64,000 nucleotides of DNA from Subtercola sp. PAMC28395 (lineage in GTDB: Bacteria; Actinomycetota; Actinomycetes; Actinomycetales; Microbacteriaceae), in assembly GCF_018889995.1 (NCBI RefSeq), contig NZ_CP076547.1, positions 496,001 to 560,000 on the forward strand. Reading direction: 5' to 3'. The notes below the pieces were generated by a model. That model did no database searches, was not told where the DNA came from, and worked only from the letters and a program-made list of their open reading frames with translations. Both the position numbers and the translations under genes were made by a program. Positions 1 through 8,625 of this stretch are shown one piece after another (within the stretch, counting starts at the first letter, position 1; every line of letters starts with the position of its first letter).

Positions 1-215
1 GTCTTACCGGTGCCGTGGGGAAGAATCACGGTGCCGCGGACCATCTGGTCTGCCTTGCGGGGATCGACACCGAGCTTGAGGGCGACCTCAACGGTGCTGT
101 CGAACTTGGCCGAGCCGGTCTCTTTTGCAAGAACGACGGCTTCGGCGGCGGTGTAGAGCTTGCCCTCTTCGATCTTCGAAGCGGCTGCCCGGTAAGCCTT
201 TGATTTCTGTGCCAT
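1..215 (-). CDS. rplA: 50S ribosomal protein L1, N-terminal part (cut by window edge)
   Basis: The minus-strand frame begins ATG at 215 and reads [20 protein letters not shown], continuing to a [13 protein letters not shown] segment typical of L1. L1 forms the L1 stalk of the large subunit beside the tRNA exit site and represses its own operon in many bacteria. About 71 residues are visible and the rest lies beyond base 1. It follows rplK by 9 bases in the usual secE-nusG-rplK-rplA order, so co-transcription is expected. Confidence 0.97.
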   Translation of the reverse strand, partial: MAQKSKAYRAAASKIEEGKLYTAAEAVVLAKETGSAKFDSTVEVALKLGVDPRKADQMVRGTVILPHGTGK

Positions 216-224
216 GAGAGCCTC

Positions 225-656
225 CTACGCCTCGACCGTGATGCCCATGGAGCGGGCGGTTCCTGCAATGATCAGCGACGCGGCGTCGAGATCGTTGGCG
301 TTGAGGTCGGCCAGCTTGATCTGGGCGATCTCGCGAACCTGGTCTTTGGTGAGCTTCGCTACCTTGACGGTGTGCGGGGTGCCTGAACCCTTGGCGACGC
401 CGGCTGCCTTCTTGATGAGCTCAGCGGCGGGCGGGGTCTTCAGGATGAACGTGAACGAACGGTCTTCGTACACGGTGATCTCAACCGGAATGACGTTGCC
501 GCGCTGGTCTTCAGTCGCTGCGTTGTACGCCTTGCAGAACTCCATGATGTTCACGCCGTGCTGTCCCAGCGCAGGCCCGATGGGCGGTGCGGGGTTGGCG
601 GCGCCGGCCTTGATCTGAAGCTTGATCAGACCTGTGACCTTCTTTTTCGGTGCCAT
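225..656 (-). CDS. rplK: 50S ribosomal protein L11
   Basis: 143 residues, the normal L11 length. The N-terminus [18 protein letters not shown] and the [21 protein letters not shown] motif near residues 20-40 are diagnostic. L11 binds 23S rRNA at the GTPase-associated centre together with L10/L12. The gene lies 180 bases downstream of nusG and directly before rplA. I see no obvious regulatory structure in the 657-836 gap. Confidence 0.98.
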   Translation of the reverse strand: MAPKKKVTGLIKLQIKAGAANPAPPIGPALGQHGVNIMEFCKAYNAATEDQRGNVIPVEITVYEDRSFTFILKTPPAAELIKKAAGVAKGSGTPHTVKVAKLTKDQVREIAQIKLADLNANDLDAASLIIAGTARSMGITVEA

Positions 657-836
657 TTCTTCTCTTCTCTTTCGTGCCGCCAGAAGGCGGCGCTCCCACT
701 ACAGGGCTTGTCCCCGCGGTGGTGGTGATGAATTGCCCGAAGGCAACCTTCTTACTTTAGCCGATTCCCGGCACAACCGCATTGCGCTGGGAATCGGACG
801 ACGTCGCGCCGCAGCAGCGGCGACGCGAATGTGTAA

Positions 837-1847
837 CTACAGCTTGGTGACCTGGTCGAAGCTGAGCTCCACCGGAGTCTCGCGCTCGAACAGGGATACC
901 AGGACCGTGAGCTTGCCACTCTCGGGCTTGATCTCGCTGATCGTACCGGGGAGGCCCGCGAACGAGCCCTCCTTGATGGTGATGGTCTCGCCGATCTCGA
1001 AGTCGATCTCCGCGGGGATCGAACGGGAAACGGCCTTGCCGCCCTTGGCCCCGCCTGCCTTCGCTACGGGGACTTCGATGATCTCCACGAGGCTCTTGAG
1101 CATGGAGAAGGCCTCTTCGAAGCGAAGCGGAGTCGGGTTGTGGGAGTTGCCCACGAACCCGGTCACACCGGGAGTGTGGCGCACGACAGACCAGCTGTCT
1201 TCGTTGAGGTCCATACGAACGAGCACGTACCCGGGGATGCGAACGCGCGTGACCAGCTTGCGCTGGCCGTTCTTGATTTCGACGACGTCTTCCATCGGCA
1301 CCTCGACCTGGTAGACGTAGTCCTCCATGCCCATGGAACTCTTGCGGCTCTCGATGTTCTGCTTGACGCGCTTCTCGAAGCCCGCGTAAGAGTGGATGAC
1401 GTACCACTTGCCCGGCATGAATCGGAGTTCGGTGCGGAACGCCTCGTAGGGGTCGACCTCTGCCGCCTCAGCAAGCTCGGCCTCGAGTTCGAGGTCACCC
1501 TCACTGTCGGCAGTCACAACGGAATCGGAGATGAAGTCGTCGTCTTCTGCGTCAGTGTCGGCGCCGTCGATCTCTTCTTCGTCTTCGATGGCCTCGAGTG
1601 CTGCCTCGGTGTCGTCAGCGCTGTCGGGGTCGAGCGCTTCGTTCACCTCAGCGTCGGCTTCGATGTCGACGACGTCTTCGGAGTCGAAGTGCTCTTCGCC
1701 GGTTCCGCCATCGATGGCTGCCAGAAGTGCATCGAGGTCGGTCGGCGACTCGATTTCGATGTTGTCGCCCTCTTGAGCCTCTTCGACCTCGCTTGACTGC
1801 TCACGAGCAGCGCCGAGATCGAGATCGTCGCGGTTTGACTTAGACAC
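837..1847 (-). CDS. nusG: Transcription termination/antitermination factor NusG with long acidic N-terminus
   Basis: 336 residues, against about 180 for E. coli NusG. Residues 1 to about 140 are strongly acidic and low in complexity. The NGN domain begins near the [16 protein letters not shown] motif and the protein ends with a KOW domain ([11 protein letters not shown]). NusG binds RNA polymerase and modulates pausing, Rho termination and coupling to the ribosome. Acidic extensions are known in actinobacterial NusG proteins; this one is at the long end. It lies 47 bases after secE in the conserved order. Confidence 0.97.
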   Translation of the reverse strand: MSKSNRDDLDLGAAREQSSEVEEAQEGDNIEIESPTDLDALLAAIDGGTGEEHFDSEDVVDIEADAEVNEALDPDSADDTEAALEAIEDEEEIDGADTDAEDDDFISDSVVTADSEGDLELEAELAEAAEVDPYEAFRTELRFMPGKWYVIHSYAGFEKRVKQNIESRKSSMGMEDYVYQVEVPMEDVVEIKNGQRKLVTRVRIPGYVLVRMDLNEDSWSVVRHTPGVTGFVGNSHNPTPLRFEEAFSMLKSLVEIIEVPVAKAGGAKGGKAVSRSIPAEIDFEIGETITIKEGSFAGLPGTISEIKPESGKLTVLVSLFERETPVELSFDQVTKL

Positions 1848-1894
1848 TAAATACGTTCCATTTCTGTTGCTGAAGGGTGAGCCGAAAGGGAACC

Positions 1895-2185
1895 CTACGA
1901 GCCGATTGGGCTGGTTCCCGGATCACCGAACACGAAGACGGCCAACCAGCTGAAGACGAAGTCGAGCCCTGATACCAAAGCCATCATGATGACGACGAAG
2001 ACGAGGACGACAAGCGTGTAGCTGATGAGCTCTTTGCGGGTCGGAGTGACGACCTTCTTAAGTTCTGCAAGGACCTGTCTGATGAAAAGAACGAGACGCG
2101 AGAACGGGTTGCGCTTGGCTGCCCGATCCGTCTTGGCGCGTTCGACGACTGCCTCACTGGGTTCGTCGACTATCTTTCGTGCCAC
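1895..2185 (-). CDS. secE: Preprotein translocase subunit SecE
   Basis: 96 residues. A charged N-terminal part is followed by the conserved [18 protein letters not shown] amphipathic segment and one hydrophobic helix, which is the usual short single-span SecE of Gram-positive bacteria. It stabilises SecY in the SecYEG channel. The GTG start at 2185 has an AAAGG ribosome-binding site about 8 bases upstream. It sits between tRNA-Trp and nusG, the standard arrangement. Confidence 0.96.
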   Translation of the reverse strand: MARKIVDEPSEAVVERAKTDRAAKRNPFSRLVLFIRQVLAELKKVVTPTRKELISYTLVVLVFVVIMMALVSGLDFVFSWLAVFVFGDPGTSPIGS

Positions 2186-2344
2186 CGTTAGTACCTTTCA
2201 CAAACTGGCCCCAGGAATCGCGGCAGTGAAGTTATTTCGCGCCACGCCCGGAACGGTGAGTTCCCAACGTGCGTGATTTCACTTCGTGAGCCACGACCAG
2301 CCTTTCGGCCACGATCAACACGGGCAAACGCCTGCGCTGATTTG

Positions 2345-2417
2345 CAGGGCGGACAGGACTCGAACCTGCAACCTGCGGTTTTGGAGACCGCTGCTCTACC
2401 AATTGAGCCACCACCCT
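2345..2417 (-). tRNA. tRNA-Trp (CCA)
   Basis: A 73-base cloverleaf on the minus strand. The acceptor stem AGGGTGG pairs with CCGCCCT, the anticodon loop reads CTCCAAA with anticodon CCA, and the T-loop is GGTTCGAGTCC. The discriminator base is G and no CCA end is encoded. It lies just upstream of secE, as in many actinobacteria. Confidence 0.97.
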
Positions 2418-2641
2418 AAGGATGAGACAACCCTGTCACACTCAACAGTGTTGCCGCACGGAGAAGCATCAGCACGCTTCGTTACACCCACCCTCAGCAC
2501 CACGCGCCAGAAGACGCTGGAAACTGAAAATGGGCATGAAAAAGCATGGCAGATTTCAACTACCTTCACCTAGTGTAAGTCACATCGAAGTCGACCGCAA
2601 AGATGCCCAGTCGGTCGAGGGTCAACCTGCCTAGCACGAGT

Positions 2642-2653
2642 TACCTTGGAATC
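2642..2653 (+). promoter_or_regulatory. -10 element of a probable leaderless promoter (oxidoreductase gene)
   Basis: TACCTT at 2642-2647 is followed by exactly six bases and then the ATG at 2654. A transcript starting 6-7 bases after the -10 would begin at the start codon. No ribosome-binding site is needed for this start. Confidence 0.6.
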
Positions 2654-3625
2654 ATGAAAGCTGTCGTGATCTCTTCATTCGGTGGGCCGGAAGTGCTCCA
2701 ACTGGGCGACGTGCCTGAGCCCACTGTCGGGCCCCGTGACGTGCTCATCAACGTCGCTGCTGCCGGTGTGAACCGCGCAGATGTCAGCCAACGGGAGGGC
2801 AACTACCCAGCGCCGAAGGGCGCGCCGGAATGGCCGGGGCTGGAGGTCTCCGGCACTGTCGCCGCCCTCGGCCACGAGGTGAGCGAATTCGCGGTCGGTG
2901 ATGAAGTGTGTGCCCTGCTCTCCGGTGGCGGCTATGCCGAACGAGTGAGCGTACCGGTGGAACAGGTGCTTCCCATTCCTTCAACCGTCTCACTGGTCGA
3001 CGCGGCCGGCCTGGTCGAGGTCGCAGCCACAGTCTGGTCGAACGTTTTTCTGCTTGCCGACCTTCGGGCAGGCGAGACCCTTCTTGTGCACGGCGGCTCG
3101 AGCGGTATCGGAACCATGGCGATCCAACTGGCACGGGCGCGTGGCGCGAGGGTTGCGGTCACCGCAGGATCGGATACGAAACTCGACGCCTGCCGGGAAC
3201 TGGGCGCGGAGATTCTCATCAACTACAAGACGCAAGACTTCGTCGAACGACTCAAAGCAGAGGGGCCCGGCGCCCAGGTCATCCTCGATTCAGTGGGCGG
3301 CTCCTACCTTGAACGCAACGTGCGCGCCTTGGCATTGGACGGCCACCTCCTGAACATCGGCAACCTCGGGGGGACCCCCGGTCTCCTGAACTTCGGCCCC
3401 CTCATGATGAAGCGCGGAACGATCCACGCCACCAGCCTCCGGGCCCGCTCGGCTGCGGCCAAGGGCGCGATCGTGTCGAGTCTTCGCGAGAACGTCTGGC
3501 CCCTCATCGAAAACCGTGAGGTCAAGCCCGTGATCTTCGCCCGCATTCCGCTGGCCGAGGCCGCAGAAGCCCATCGCCTCCTCGAATCGTCAACGCACAT
3601 CGGAAAGGTCGTGCTGACGACGTAG
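2654..3625 (+). CDS. NADPH:quinone oxidoreductase family protein (zinc-free MDR)
   Basis: 323 residues from the ATG at 2654; an upstream in-frame ATG at 2603 is unlikely because a -10 hexamer ends six bases before 2654. The sequence has the MDR/Qor layout: an N-terminal GroES-like domain (G-V-N-R-A-D-V-S-Q-R-x-G-x-Y near residue 40) and a Rossmann domain with the nucleotide motif V-H-G-G-S-S-G-I-G near 145. The zinc ligands of alcohol dehydrogenases are not evident. Family members reduce quinones or activated alkenes with NADPH; the substrate here cannot be told. A flavin reductase-like gene follows after 128 bases. Confidence 0.9.
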   Translation: MKAVVISSFGGPEVLQLGDVPEPTVGPRDVLINVAAAGVNRADVSQREGNYPAPKGAPEWPGLEVSGTVAALGHEVSEFAVGDEVCALLSGGGYAERVSVPVEQVLPIPSTVSLVDAAGLVEVAATVWSNVFLLADLRAGETLLVHGGSSGIGTMAIQLARARGARVAVTAGSDTKLDACRELGAEILINYKTQDFVERLKAEGPGAQVILDSVGGSYLERNVRALALDGHLLNIGNLGGTPGLLNFGPLMMKRGTIHATSLRARSAAAKGAIVSSLRENVWPLIENREVKPVIFARIPLAEAAEAHRLLESSTHIGKVVLTT

Positions 3626-3753
3626 CCCACGGCAGGACCACTATGCACGTGCACGAACAGGCGCGCCGCAATTGTGTTACGGCGAAATTCCCATGAAACA
3701 CGGGGCGACTTAGGCTGGCAGCAGCCCATACGACAAAAGGCCCAGGAGTGACA

Positions 3754-4383
3754 GTGAGTAACGCACAGGCGCCAAACCCGTTCGAGCACAACGTGGAGCA
3801 GAACGAAACGGCCGAGCACAGTATCGCGAACGAACACAACCTCGTTCAGCACCCGAGTGCAGAGACTGTTACTCCTGACGAATTCAAAGCAGCGTTCCGG
3901 AATCACCCGGCTGGCGTCGCCGTGATCACCGCCGACGCTGGCGACGGCCCGGTCGCCATGACAGCGAGCAGCGTGTTCTCCGTCAGCGCCGCGCCGCCCC
4001 TGTTGGTCTTCTCCGTCTCGGAGCTTTCGTCGAGTGCCCCAACGATTCGGAGCGCCGACACGGTGGTCGTTCATCTCCTGGGCGCTGACCAGCTCGACAT
4101 CGCGAAACTAGGCGCAACGAGCGGCATCGACCGCTTCGCGGACACGAACATCTGGAAGAGACTGCCGACGGGTGAGCCCTATTTTCCGGCTGCACACGCG
4201 TGGATCCGGGGTCGGATCGTCAACCAGATGCAAGCCGGCGGGTCGACCGTGGTCGCGGTGCAGGCCCTCGAGACGCACGCACCGGGGCCGGGCGACGAGG
4301 CTGCCGACGCGTCTCAGGCGCACCCCTTGGTGTACCACAACCGCACCTGGCACCGCCTCGACGAGAACTCGAAGATCGTCTGA
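3754..4383 (+). CDS. Flavin reductase-like domain protein (FMN-binding split barrel)
   Basis: 209 residues. I chose the GTG at 3754 because AGGAG at 3744-3748 lies five bases before it, while the in-frame GTG at 3748 overlaps that site. The first ~40 residues are polar and unconserved. The domain then shows F-R-N-H-P-A-G-V-A-V-I-T-A and P-V-A-M-T-A-S-S-V-F-S-V-S-A-A-P-P-L-L-V-F-S-V, the hallmark of HpaC/flavin reductase-like proteins. Members reduce FMN or FAD with NAD(P)H for partner monooxygenases, but no oxygenase is adjacent. It could also be a flavin-binding protein of unknown reaction. Confidence 0.88.
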   Translation: MSNAQAPNPFEHNVEQNETAEHSIANEHNLVQHPSAETVTPDEFKAAFRNHPAGVAVITADAGDGPVAMTASSVFSVSAAPPLLVFSVSELSSSAPTIRSADTVVVHLLGADQLDIAKLGATSGIDRFADTNIWKRLPTGEPYFPAAHAWIRGRIVNQMQAGGSTVVAVQALETHAPGPGDEAADASQAHPLVYHNRTWHRLDENSKIV

Positions 4384-4435
4384 TCTCTGGCTCGCCGAGC
4401 ATCCGGTTGCCCGAGGACTCTGGACTGTCGTGCTC

Positions 4436-4447
4436 TAAACTTGTCTG
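4436..4447 (+). promoter_or_regulatory. -10 element of a probable leaderless promoter (aminotransferase gene)
   Basis: TAAACT at 4436-4441 lies six bases before the GTG start at 4448. No convincing Shine-Dalgarno is present. The spacing matches the other leaderless candidates in this window. Confidence 0.65.
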
Positions 4448-5647
4448 GTGACTGAACGCGCCAGAATCTCGCACCGCATCTCTTCCATTGCCGAATCAGC
4501 GACCCTCAAGGTCGACGCGAAGGCGAAGGCACTTCAGGCTGCGGGACGGCCAGTCATCAGCTTCGCCGCCGGCGAACCCAACTTTCCCACGCCGGATTTT
4601 GTCGTCGAGGCTGCCGTCGCCGCAGCGCGCGACCCGAAGAACCACAAGTACACGCCGGCCGTCGGTCTCCCTGAGCTGCGGGAGGCCATCGCGGCGAAGA
4701 CCCTGCGGGACAGCGGCCTCGAAGTGAGCCCCGCGCAGGTGATCGTGACGAACGGCGGCAAGCAGGCTGTCTACCAGTCGTTCGCGACGCTCCTCGACCC
4801 GGGCGACGAGGTACTTGTTCCCTCGCCGTACTGGACCACCTACCCCGAGGCCATCGCCCTCGCCGGCGGAGTGACCGTCGACGTCTTCGCCGGCAGCGAT
4901 CAGGGGTATCTCGTCACCGTCGAGCAGCTCGAGGCGGCCCGAACCGAGCGAACCAAGGTTCTACTGTTCGTCTCACCGTCGAACCCGACAGGGGCCGTCT
5001 ACTCACCGGAGCAGACGAAGGCGATCGGTGAATGGGCCGACGAACACGGCCTCTGGGTGATCTCCGACGAGATCTACCAGAACCTGACCTACGACGGCGT
5101 GAAGGCGGTGTCGATCGTCGAGGCCGTGCCAGCGCTGGCCGACCGCACGATCCTGGTCAACGGCGTGGCCAAGACCTACGCCATGACCGGATGGCGTGTG
5201 GGGTGGATGGTCGGCCCTGCCGATGCCATCAAGGCCGCCGGAAACCTGCAATCGCATCTTTCGTCGAACGTCTCGAACATCTCGCAGCGCGCCGCCCTCG
5301 CGGCACTGACCGGCCCGCAGACCGCCGTCGAGGAGATGCGGCTGGCGTTCGACCGCCGCCGCACGACGATCGTTGCGGGGCTCAACGCGATTCCGGGCAT
5401 CCATACCCCCACACCCGAGGGCGCGTTCTACGTGTACCCCGATGTGACGGGCCTGCTGAACCGCGAATGGGGTGGCGTCACACCCACGACCTCACTCGAG
5501 CTCGCCGACCTGATTCTCGACCAGGTCGAGGTCGCGGTGATTCCCGGTGAGGCGTTCGGGCCGAGCGGGTTCCTGCGGTTGTCGTATGCGCTGAGCGATG
5601 AGGCACTCGCCGAGGGTGTCTCGCGGCTTCAGCGCCTCTTCAGCTGA
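4448..5647 (+). CDS. aspC: Pyridoxal phosphate-dependent aminotransferase, class I (aspartate aminotransferase-like)
   Basis: 399 residues, normal for class Ib aspartate aminotransferases. The A-G-E-P-N-F-P-T-P motif (residues 41-49), the S-P-S-N-P-T-G motif near 176-182 (substrate-side Asn), D-E-I-Y near 207 and the PLP-binding lysine at about 242 in [11 protein letters not shown] are all present. It transfers the amino group between aspartate (or another amino acid) and 2-oxoglutarate. The secE/nusG cluster 2.2 kb away commonly has an aminotransferase nearby in actinobacteria. The gene symbol is a best guess; substrate range is not readable from sequence. Confidence 0.93.
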   Translation: MTERARISHRISSIAESATLKVDAKAKALQAAGRPVISFAAGEPNFPTPDFVVEAAVAAARDPKNHKYTPAVGLPELREAIAAKTLRDSGLEVSPAQVIVTNGGKQAVYQSFATLLDPGDEVLVPSPYWTTYPEAIALAGGVTVDVFAGSDQGYLVTVEQLEAARTERTKVLLFVSPSNPTGAVYSPEQTKAIGEWADEHGLWVISDEIYQNLTYDGVKAVSIVEAVPALADRTILVNGVAKTYAMTGWRVGWMVGPADAIKAAGNLQSHLSSNVSNISQRAALAALTGPQTAVEEMRLAFDRRRTTIVAGLNAIPGIHTPTPEGAFYVYPDVTGLLNREWGGVTPTTSLELADLILDQVEVAVIPGEAFGPSGFLRLSYALSDEALAEGVSRLQRLFS

Positions 5648-5701
5648 GGCCGACAGCCCGGCCAGATCCAGCGCAACTGGTGCACGCCTGAATCGCTGGA
5701 T

Positions 5702-6619
5702 TCAGTTCTTTGTTCGGGCCAGAAGAGCGTCGAACGTGCGGAAGTAGGCCTCATGGCGACCCGTTGCGTGATTCTGGTGACGGGCGTGGATCATGCGCTC
5801 GCGAAGGTGGGAGTCCCCCAGAAATTGGCTCGGGTCGGCCGGGTAGCCGATGTCTTCGAAGAACTGGAGTGCGAAGACGTAGACCGTGCGGCAGTTGCCA
5901 TCCTGGAAAGCGTGGATGGTCTGGATCTCACCCGCCAGTTCCGCCATGAGATCGAGAACTCCCTCACGGCTTAGATCCGTTCGCGAACGCAACGCGTGCA
6001 ACTGGCTGTAGACAATAGACGAGGCCTCGGCAATCTCCGAGCCTGCGAAGTACTTGTACTTCATCGGAGGGGCAGAAAGATCACCAGGTTCGAAGTGCAC
6101 TGCGTCGGGGGCGAAGCGCATCATCGATGACGGATCGACCCGCTCGTGACCAGCCCAGTGATAGACGTCTCCGAAGAGCCGCCGATGGATGTGTTTCATG
6201 TGGTCGTAGTCGAGGTGCCCCTGAACCGGCACGGCGGCAAGTTCGACCAACCGGATCCGGGAGATCTCCTGTTCGATTCGTCGGAGCTCTGCGCTGTCTT
6301 CAATGCCGTAATGATGGTTTGCAGAGATGAGGCGGTTGCGCAACGTCGTCGACCCGGGGATCTCGTAGAGATCTCCGCCAGCTCCGACTGTGAGATCAGG
6401 GTCGCCGATCGTCGCCCCGACTCGGGCTGCGGTTATGGCGACGGCCTCCTCTGCTGGGAGTGCGCCAGAAGCGACCCGTCGCACAAGAACACGGTGCCGA
6501 ATATCGCCGGGCCCGCACCTCACCAGCGCAAGGGCCGCGTCGGCAAAATCGATCCGGCGCTGGATCTCCTGATCGGAGACCAGATCAGAGCTGCCCAACA
6601 GACCGGGGTCCGCACCCAT
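5702..6619 (-). CDS. Fic-domain protein, VbhT-like, with fused antitoxin-like N-terminus and altered motifs
   Basis: 305 residues from the ATG at 6619, which has a GGGGGTGG sequence 6-7 bases upstream; an earlier in-frame ATG at 6784 would overlap the divergent promoter region. Residues 15-70 resemble VbhA-type antitoxins (R-R-I-D-F-A-D-A-A-L, then S-G-A-L-P-A-E-E-A-V-A). Residues 85-260 match the VbhT Fic fold (I-P-G-S-T-T-L-R-N-R-L, H-I-H-R-R-L-F-G-D-V-Y-x-W-A-G). Fic enzymes transfer AMP from ATP to target proteins. The catalytic His is at 236, but the motif reads H-A-F-Q-D-G-N-C-R-T rather than H-P-F-x-x-G-N-G-R-T, and the inhibitory S/T-x-x-x-E-G of the antitoxin helix is absent. It may be an altered-activity or inactive Fic protein. 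Confidence 0.85.
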   Translation of the reverse strand: MGADPGLLGSSDLVSDQEIQRRIDFADAALALVRCGPGDIRHRVLVRRVASGALPAEEAVAITAARVGATIGDPDLTVGAGGDLYEIPGSTTLRNRLISANHHYGIEDSAELRRIEQEISRIRLVELAAVPVQGHLDYDHMKHIHRRLFGDVYHWAGHERVDPSSMMRFAPDAVHFEPGDLSAPPMKYKYFAGSEIAEASSIVYSQLHALRSRTDLSREGVLDLMAELAGEIQTIHAFQDGNCRTVYVFALQFFEDIGYPADPSQFLGDSHLRERMIHARHQNHATGRHEAYFRTFDALLARTKN

Positions 6620-6713
6620 TTCAACTGCCACCCCCGGTCTTCGCCGATTCTGAAGATGTGGAACCTCACAGGAATTTCTCACTGCGTGAATGATCGCAAC
6701 ACGAAGGAGCCGC

Positions 6714-6739
6714 GTCCATCCCCCAATAGGGGGATGGAC
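6714..6739. promoter_or_regulatory. Perfect 11-bp inverted repeat upstream of the ABC/two-component operon (candidate operator)
   Basis: GTCCATCCCCC at 6714-6724 and GGGGGATGGAC at 6729-6739 are exact reverse complements around an AATA loop. The element lies 54 bases before the ABC gene start and about 95 bases from the divergent fic start. The operon encodes a NarL-type regulator, a class that binds palindromes near its own promoter, so an operator is the first hypothesis. No U-tract follows on either strand, so a terminator is less likely. Confidence 0.55.
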
Positions 6740-6793
6740 AAATAGGTGAGCCGACGGCTGTTGCTGCGAGCCGCGCGAGTGCACGATGGTCTC

Positions 6794-7756
6794 ATGACCT
6801 CAAACGACACCGCCGTGAGCGTGCAGAACCTCACCAAGTCCTATGGAGCCTTCACTGCGCTCGACGGAGTGACCTTCGACATCGCGCGCGGTGAGACCTT
6901 CGCGCTGCTGGGCCCGAACGGCGCAGGCAAGAGCACCACGATCGAGATTCTCGAGGGGTACCGAGACCGCAGCGGCGGTGAGGCGCACGTGCTGGGGGTC
7001 GACCCGCAGCACGGCGGACTCGAATGGAAGGCACGCCTGGGAATTGTGCTGCAGAGCTCGGGTGAGAGCGGAAACGTGACCGTACGCGAGCAGCTCACGC
7101 AGTTCGCCGGCTTCTACCCGAATTCACGGAACGTCGACGACGTCATCTCGGCCGTCGGGCTCGAGGAGAAGGCCGGCACCCGCATCAAGAACCTTTCAGG
7201 CGGCCAACGGCGAAGGGTCGACGTGGCGCTCGGCGTCATCGGCAGGCCCGAACTGCTGTTTCTCGACGAACCCACCACGGGATTCGACCCGGAGGCGAGA
7301 CGTCAGTTCTGGGAACTGATTCATGGCCTCAAACGGGAGGGAACGACCATTCTGCTGACGACGCACTACCTCGACGAAGCGGCACAGTTGAGCGATCGGG
7401 CCGCCGTCGTGGCCGGCGGCAAGCTCATCGACATCGGGCCCGTCGGTTCTCTGGGCTCGGCTGAAGCGCGCGTACCCATTGTGCGCTGGCTCGAGAACGG
7501 CATCTCCCGCGAAGTCCGGGCCCACGATCCGGGGGCGACGGTCGCCGATCTCGTGCGGCGCATCGGCGAACCACAGAACCTCGAGGTCGTGCGCCCGAGC
7601 CTCGAAGACATCTACCTCGGACTGGTCGCTGATGCCGACCCCGCTTCGCACAGCGAATCGTCGGCGAGGGTCGCAGCAAACACCCTCACCACCGAAGCCG
7701 CCACCACAGGCGCCGCGATCACCGGCACCTCCTCGAAGGAGAACGAACTCGCATGA
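6794..7756 (+). CDS. ABC transporter ATP-binding protein (drug/antibiotic exporter type)
   Basis: 320 residues from the ATG at 6794. Walker A G-P-N-G-A-G-K-S-T, Q-loop in L-Q-S-S-G-E, signature L-S-G-G-Q and Walker B L-L-F-L-D-E-P-T are all intact. A roughly 80-residue C-terminal extension follows the ABC domain, as in DrrA-type exporters, and ends in a Thr/Ala-rich tail. It would power the ABC-2 permease encoded next, whose ATG overlaps this stop by four bases (ATGA). A kinase and response regulator follow in the same unit, which suggests a regulated efflux or envelope-stress system. Confidence 0.94.
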   Translation: MTSNDTAVSVQNLTKSYGAFTALDGVTFDIARGETFALLGPNGAGKSTTIEILEGYRDRSGGEAHVLGVDPQHGGLEWKARLGIVLQSSGESGNVTVREQLTQFAGFYPNSRNVDDVISAVGLEEKAGTRIKNLSGGQRRRVDVALGVIGRPELLFLDEPTTGFDPEARRQFWELIHGLKREGTTILLTTHYLDEAAQLSDRAAVVAGGKLIDIGPVGSLGSAEARVPIVRWLENGISREVRAHDPGATVADLVRRIGEPQNLEVVRPSLEDIYLGLVADADPASHSESSARVAANTLTTEAATTGAAITGTSSKENELA

Positions 7757-8625
7757 CCACCACCACTCTGCGCACCCCGCGCACCAATCCAGGCAATCCG
7801 TCGTTCGGCCTCGCACGCACGATCCGGCTCGGAGCCAACCGCATCGGCTATGAGACGAAGGTCTACTTCCGACAGACCGACACCCTCTTCTTCACCTTTC
7901 TCTTCCCCGTGATCATGCTCTCGATCTTCTCCGTCGCCTTCCAGGGCATGGGCAACGTCGGCGCGAACCCCGACGGTACAGGCGGCATCAGCCAGGCAGC
8001 GTTCTACCTGCCGGGAATGATCGCTGCGGGCATCCTGCTCAGTGGCGTTCAGAACCTCGGCGTCGACATCGCCATGGAACGAAGCGACGGCACCCTCAAG
8101 CGGCTCGGCGGCACACCCCTGCCGGTACTCTCGTACTTCTTCGGCAAGATGGGGCAGGTCTTCGTGACGTCGTTGCTGCAGATCGGCCTGCTGCTTCTGG
8201 TCGCCCGGTTCGCCTTCGACGTGGCCCTGCCGACAGACCCGGCCAAGTGGATGACCTTCGCCTGGGTCTATCTGCTCGGGATCGCCACCTCGGCGGTGCT
8301 GGGTATCGCCATCTCTCGGTTGCCCCGCACCGGCCGCAGCGCCACCGCCGTGATCATCCCCCCGGTGCTGATTCTGCAGTTCATCTCCGGGGTCTACCTG
8401 CAGTTCTCGCTGCTGCCGGATTGGCTGCAGACCGTCGCCAGCCTGTTCCCGCTCAAGTGGATGGCGCAGGGAATGCGCTCGGTCTTTCTGCCCGAGTCCT
8501 TCGCAACCGTCGAAAGTGGGGGGGCCTGGAACCTGGGCGGCGTCGCCATTGCACTGCTGGTCTGGCTGGTCGCCGGGCTCATCGTGTGCCGCGTGACCTT
8601 CCGCTGGATCCGCAAAGATAGCTGA
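7753..8625 (+). CDS. ABC-2 type transporter permease
   Basis: 290 residues with about six hydrophobic segments and the ABC-2 architecture: a cytoplasmic N-terminus, a first helix at F-F-T-F-L-F-P-V-I-M-L, and a conserved R-S-D-G-T-L-K-R-L-G-G-T-P-L coupling segment. It forms the membrane pore partner of the preceding ATPase. The substrate is unknown; homologous pairs export antibiotics or lipids. The stop is immediately followed by the ATG of the sensor kinase. Confidence 0.92.
   Translation: MTTTTLRTPRTNPGNPSFGLARTIRLGANRIGYETKVYFRQTDTLFFTFLFPVIMLSIFSVAFQGMGNVGANPDGTGGISQAAFYLPGMIAAGILLSGVQNLGVDIAMERSDGTLKRLGGTPLPVLSYFFGKMGQVFVTSLLQIGLLLLVARFAFDVALPTDPAKWMTFAWVYLLGIATSAVLGIAISRLPRTGRSATAVIIPPVLILQFISGVYLQFSLLPDWLQTVASLFPLKWMAQGMRSVFLPESFATVESGGAWNLGGVAIALLVWLVAGLIVCRVTFRWIRKDS

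Noticed and set aside
5702-6619. Fic gene as half of a two-gene toxin-antitoxin operon
   Set aside because: No small antitoxin gene adjoins it; the antitoxin-like helix is fused to the same protein.
6620-6784. Extension of the Fic protein to an upstream ATG at 6784
   Set aside because: It would run through the palindrome and the divergent promoter region, and the added 55 residues look non-coding; the ATG at 6619 has a good ribosome-binding site.
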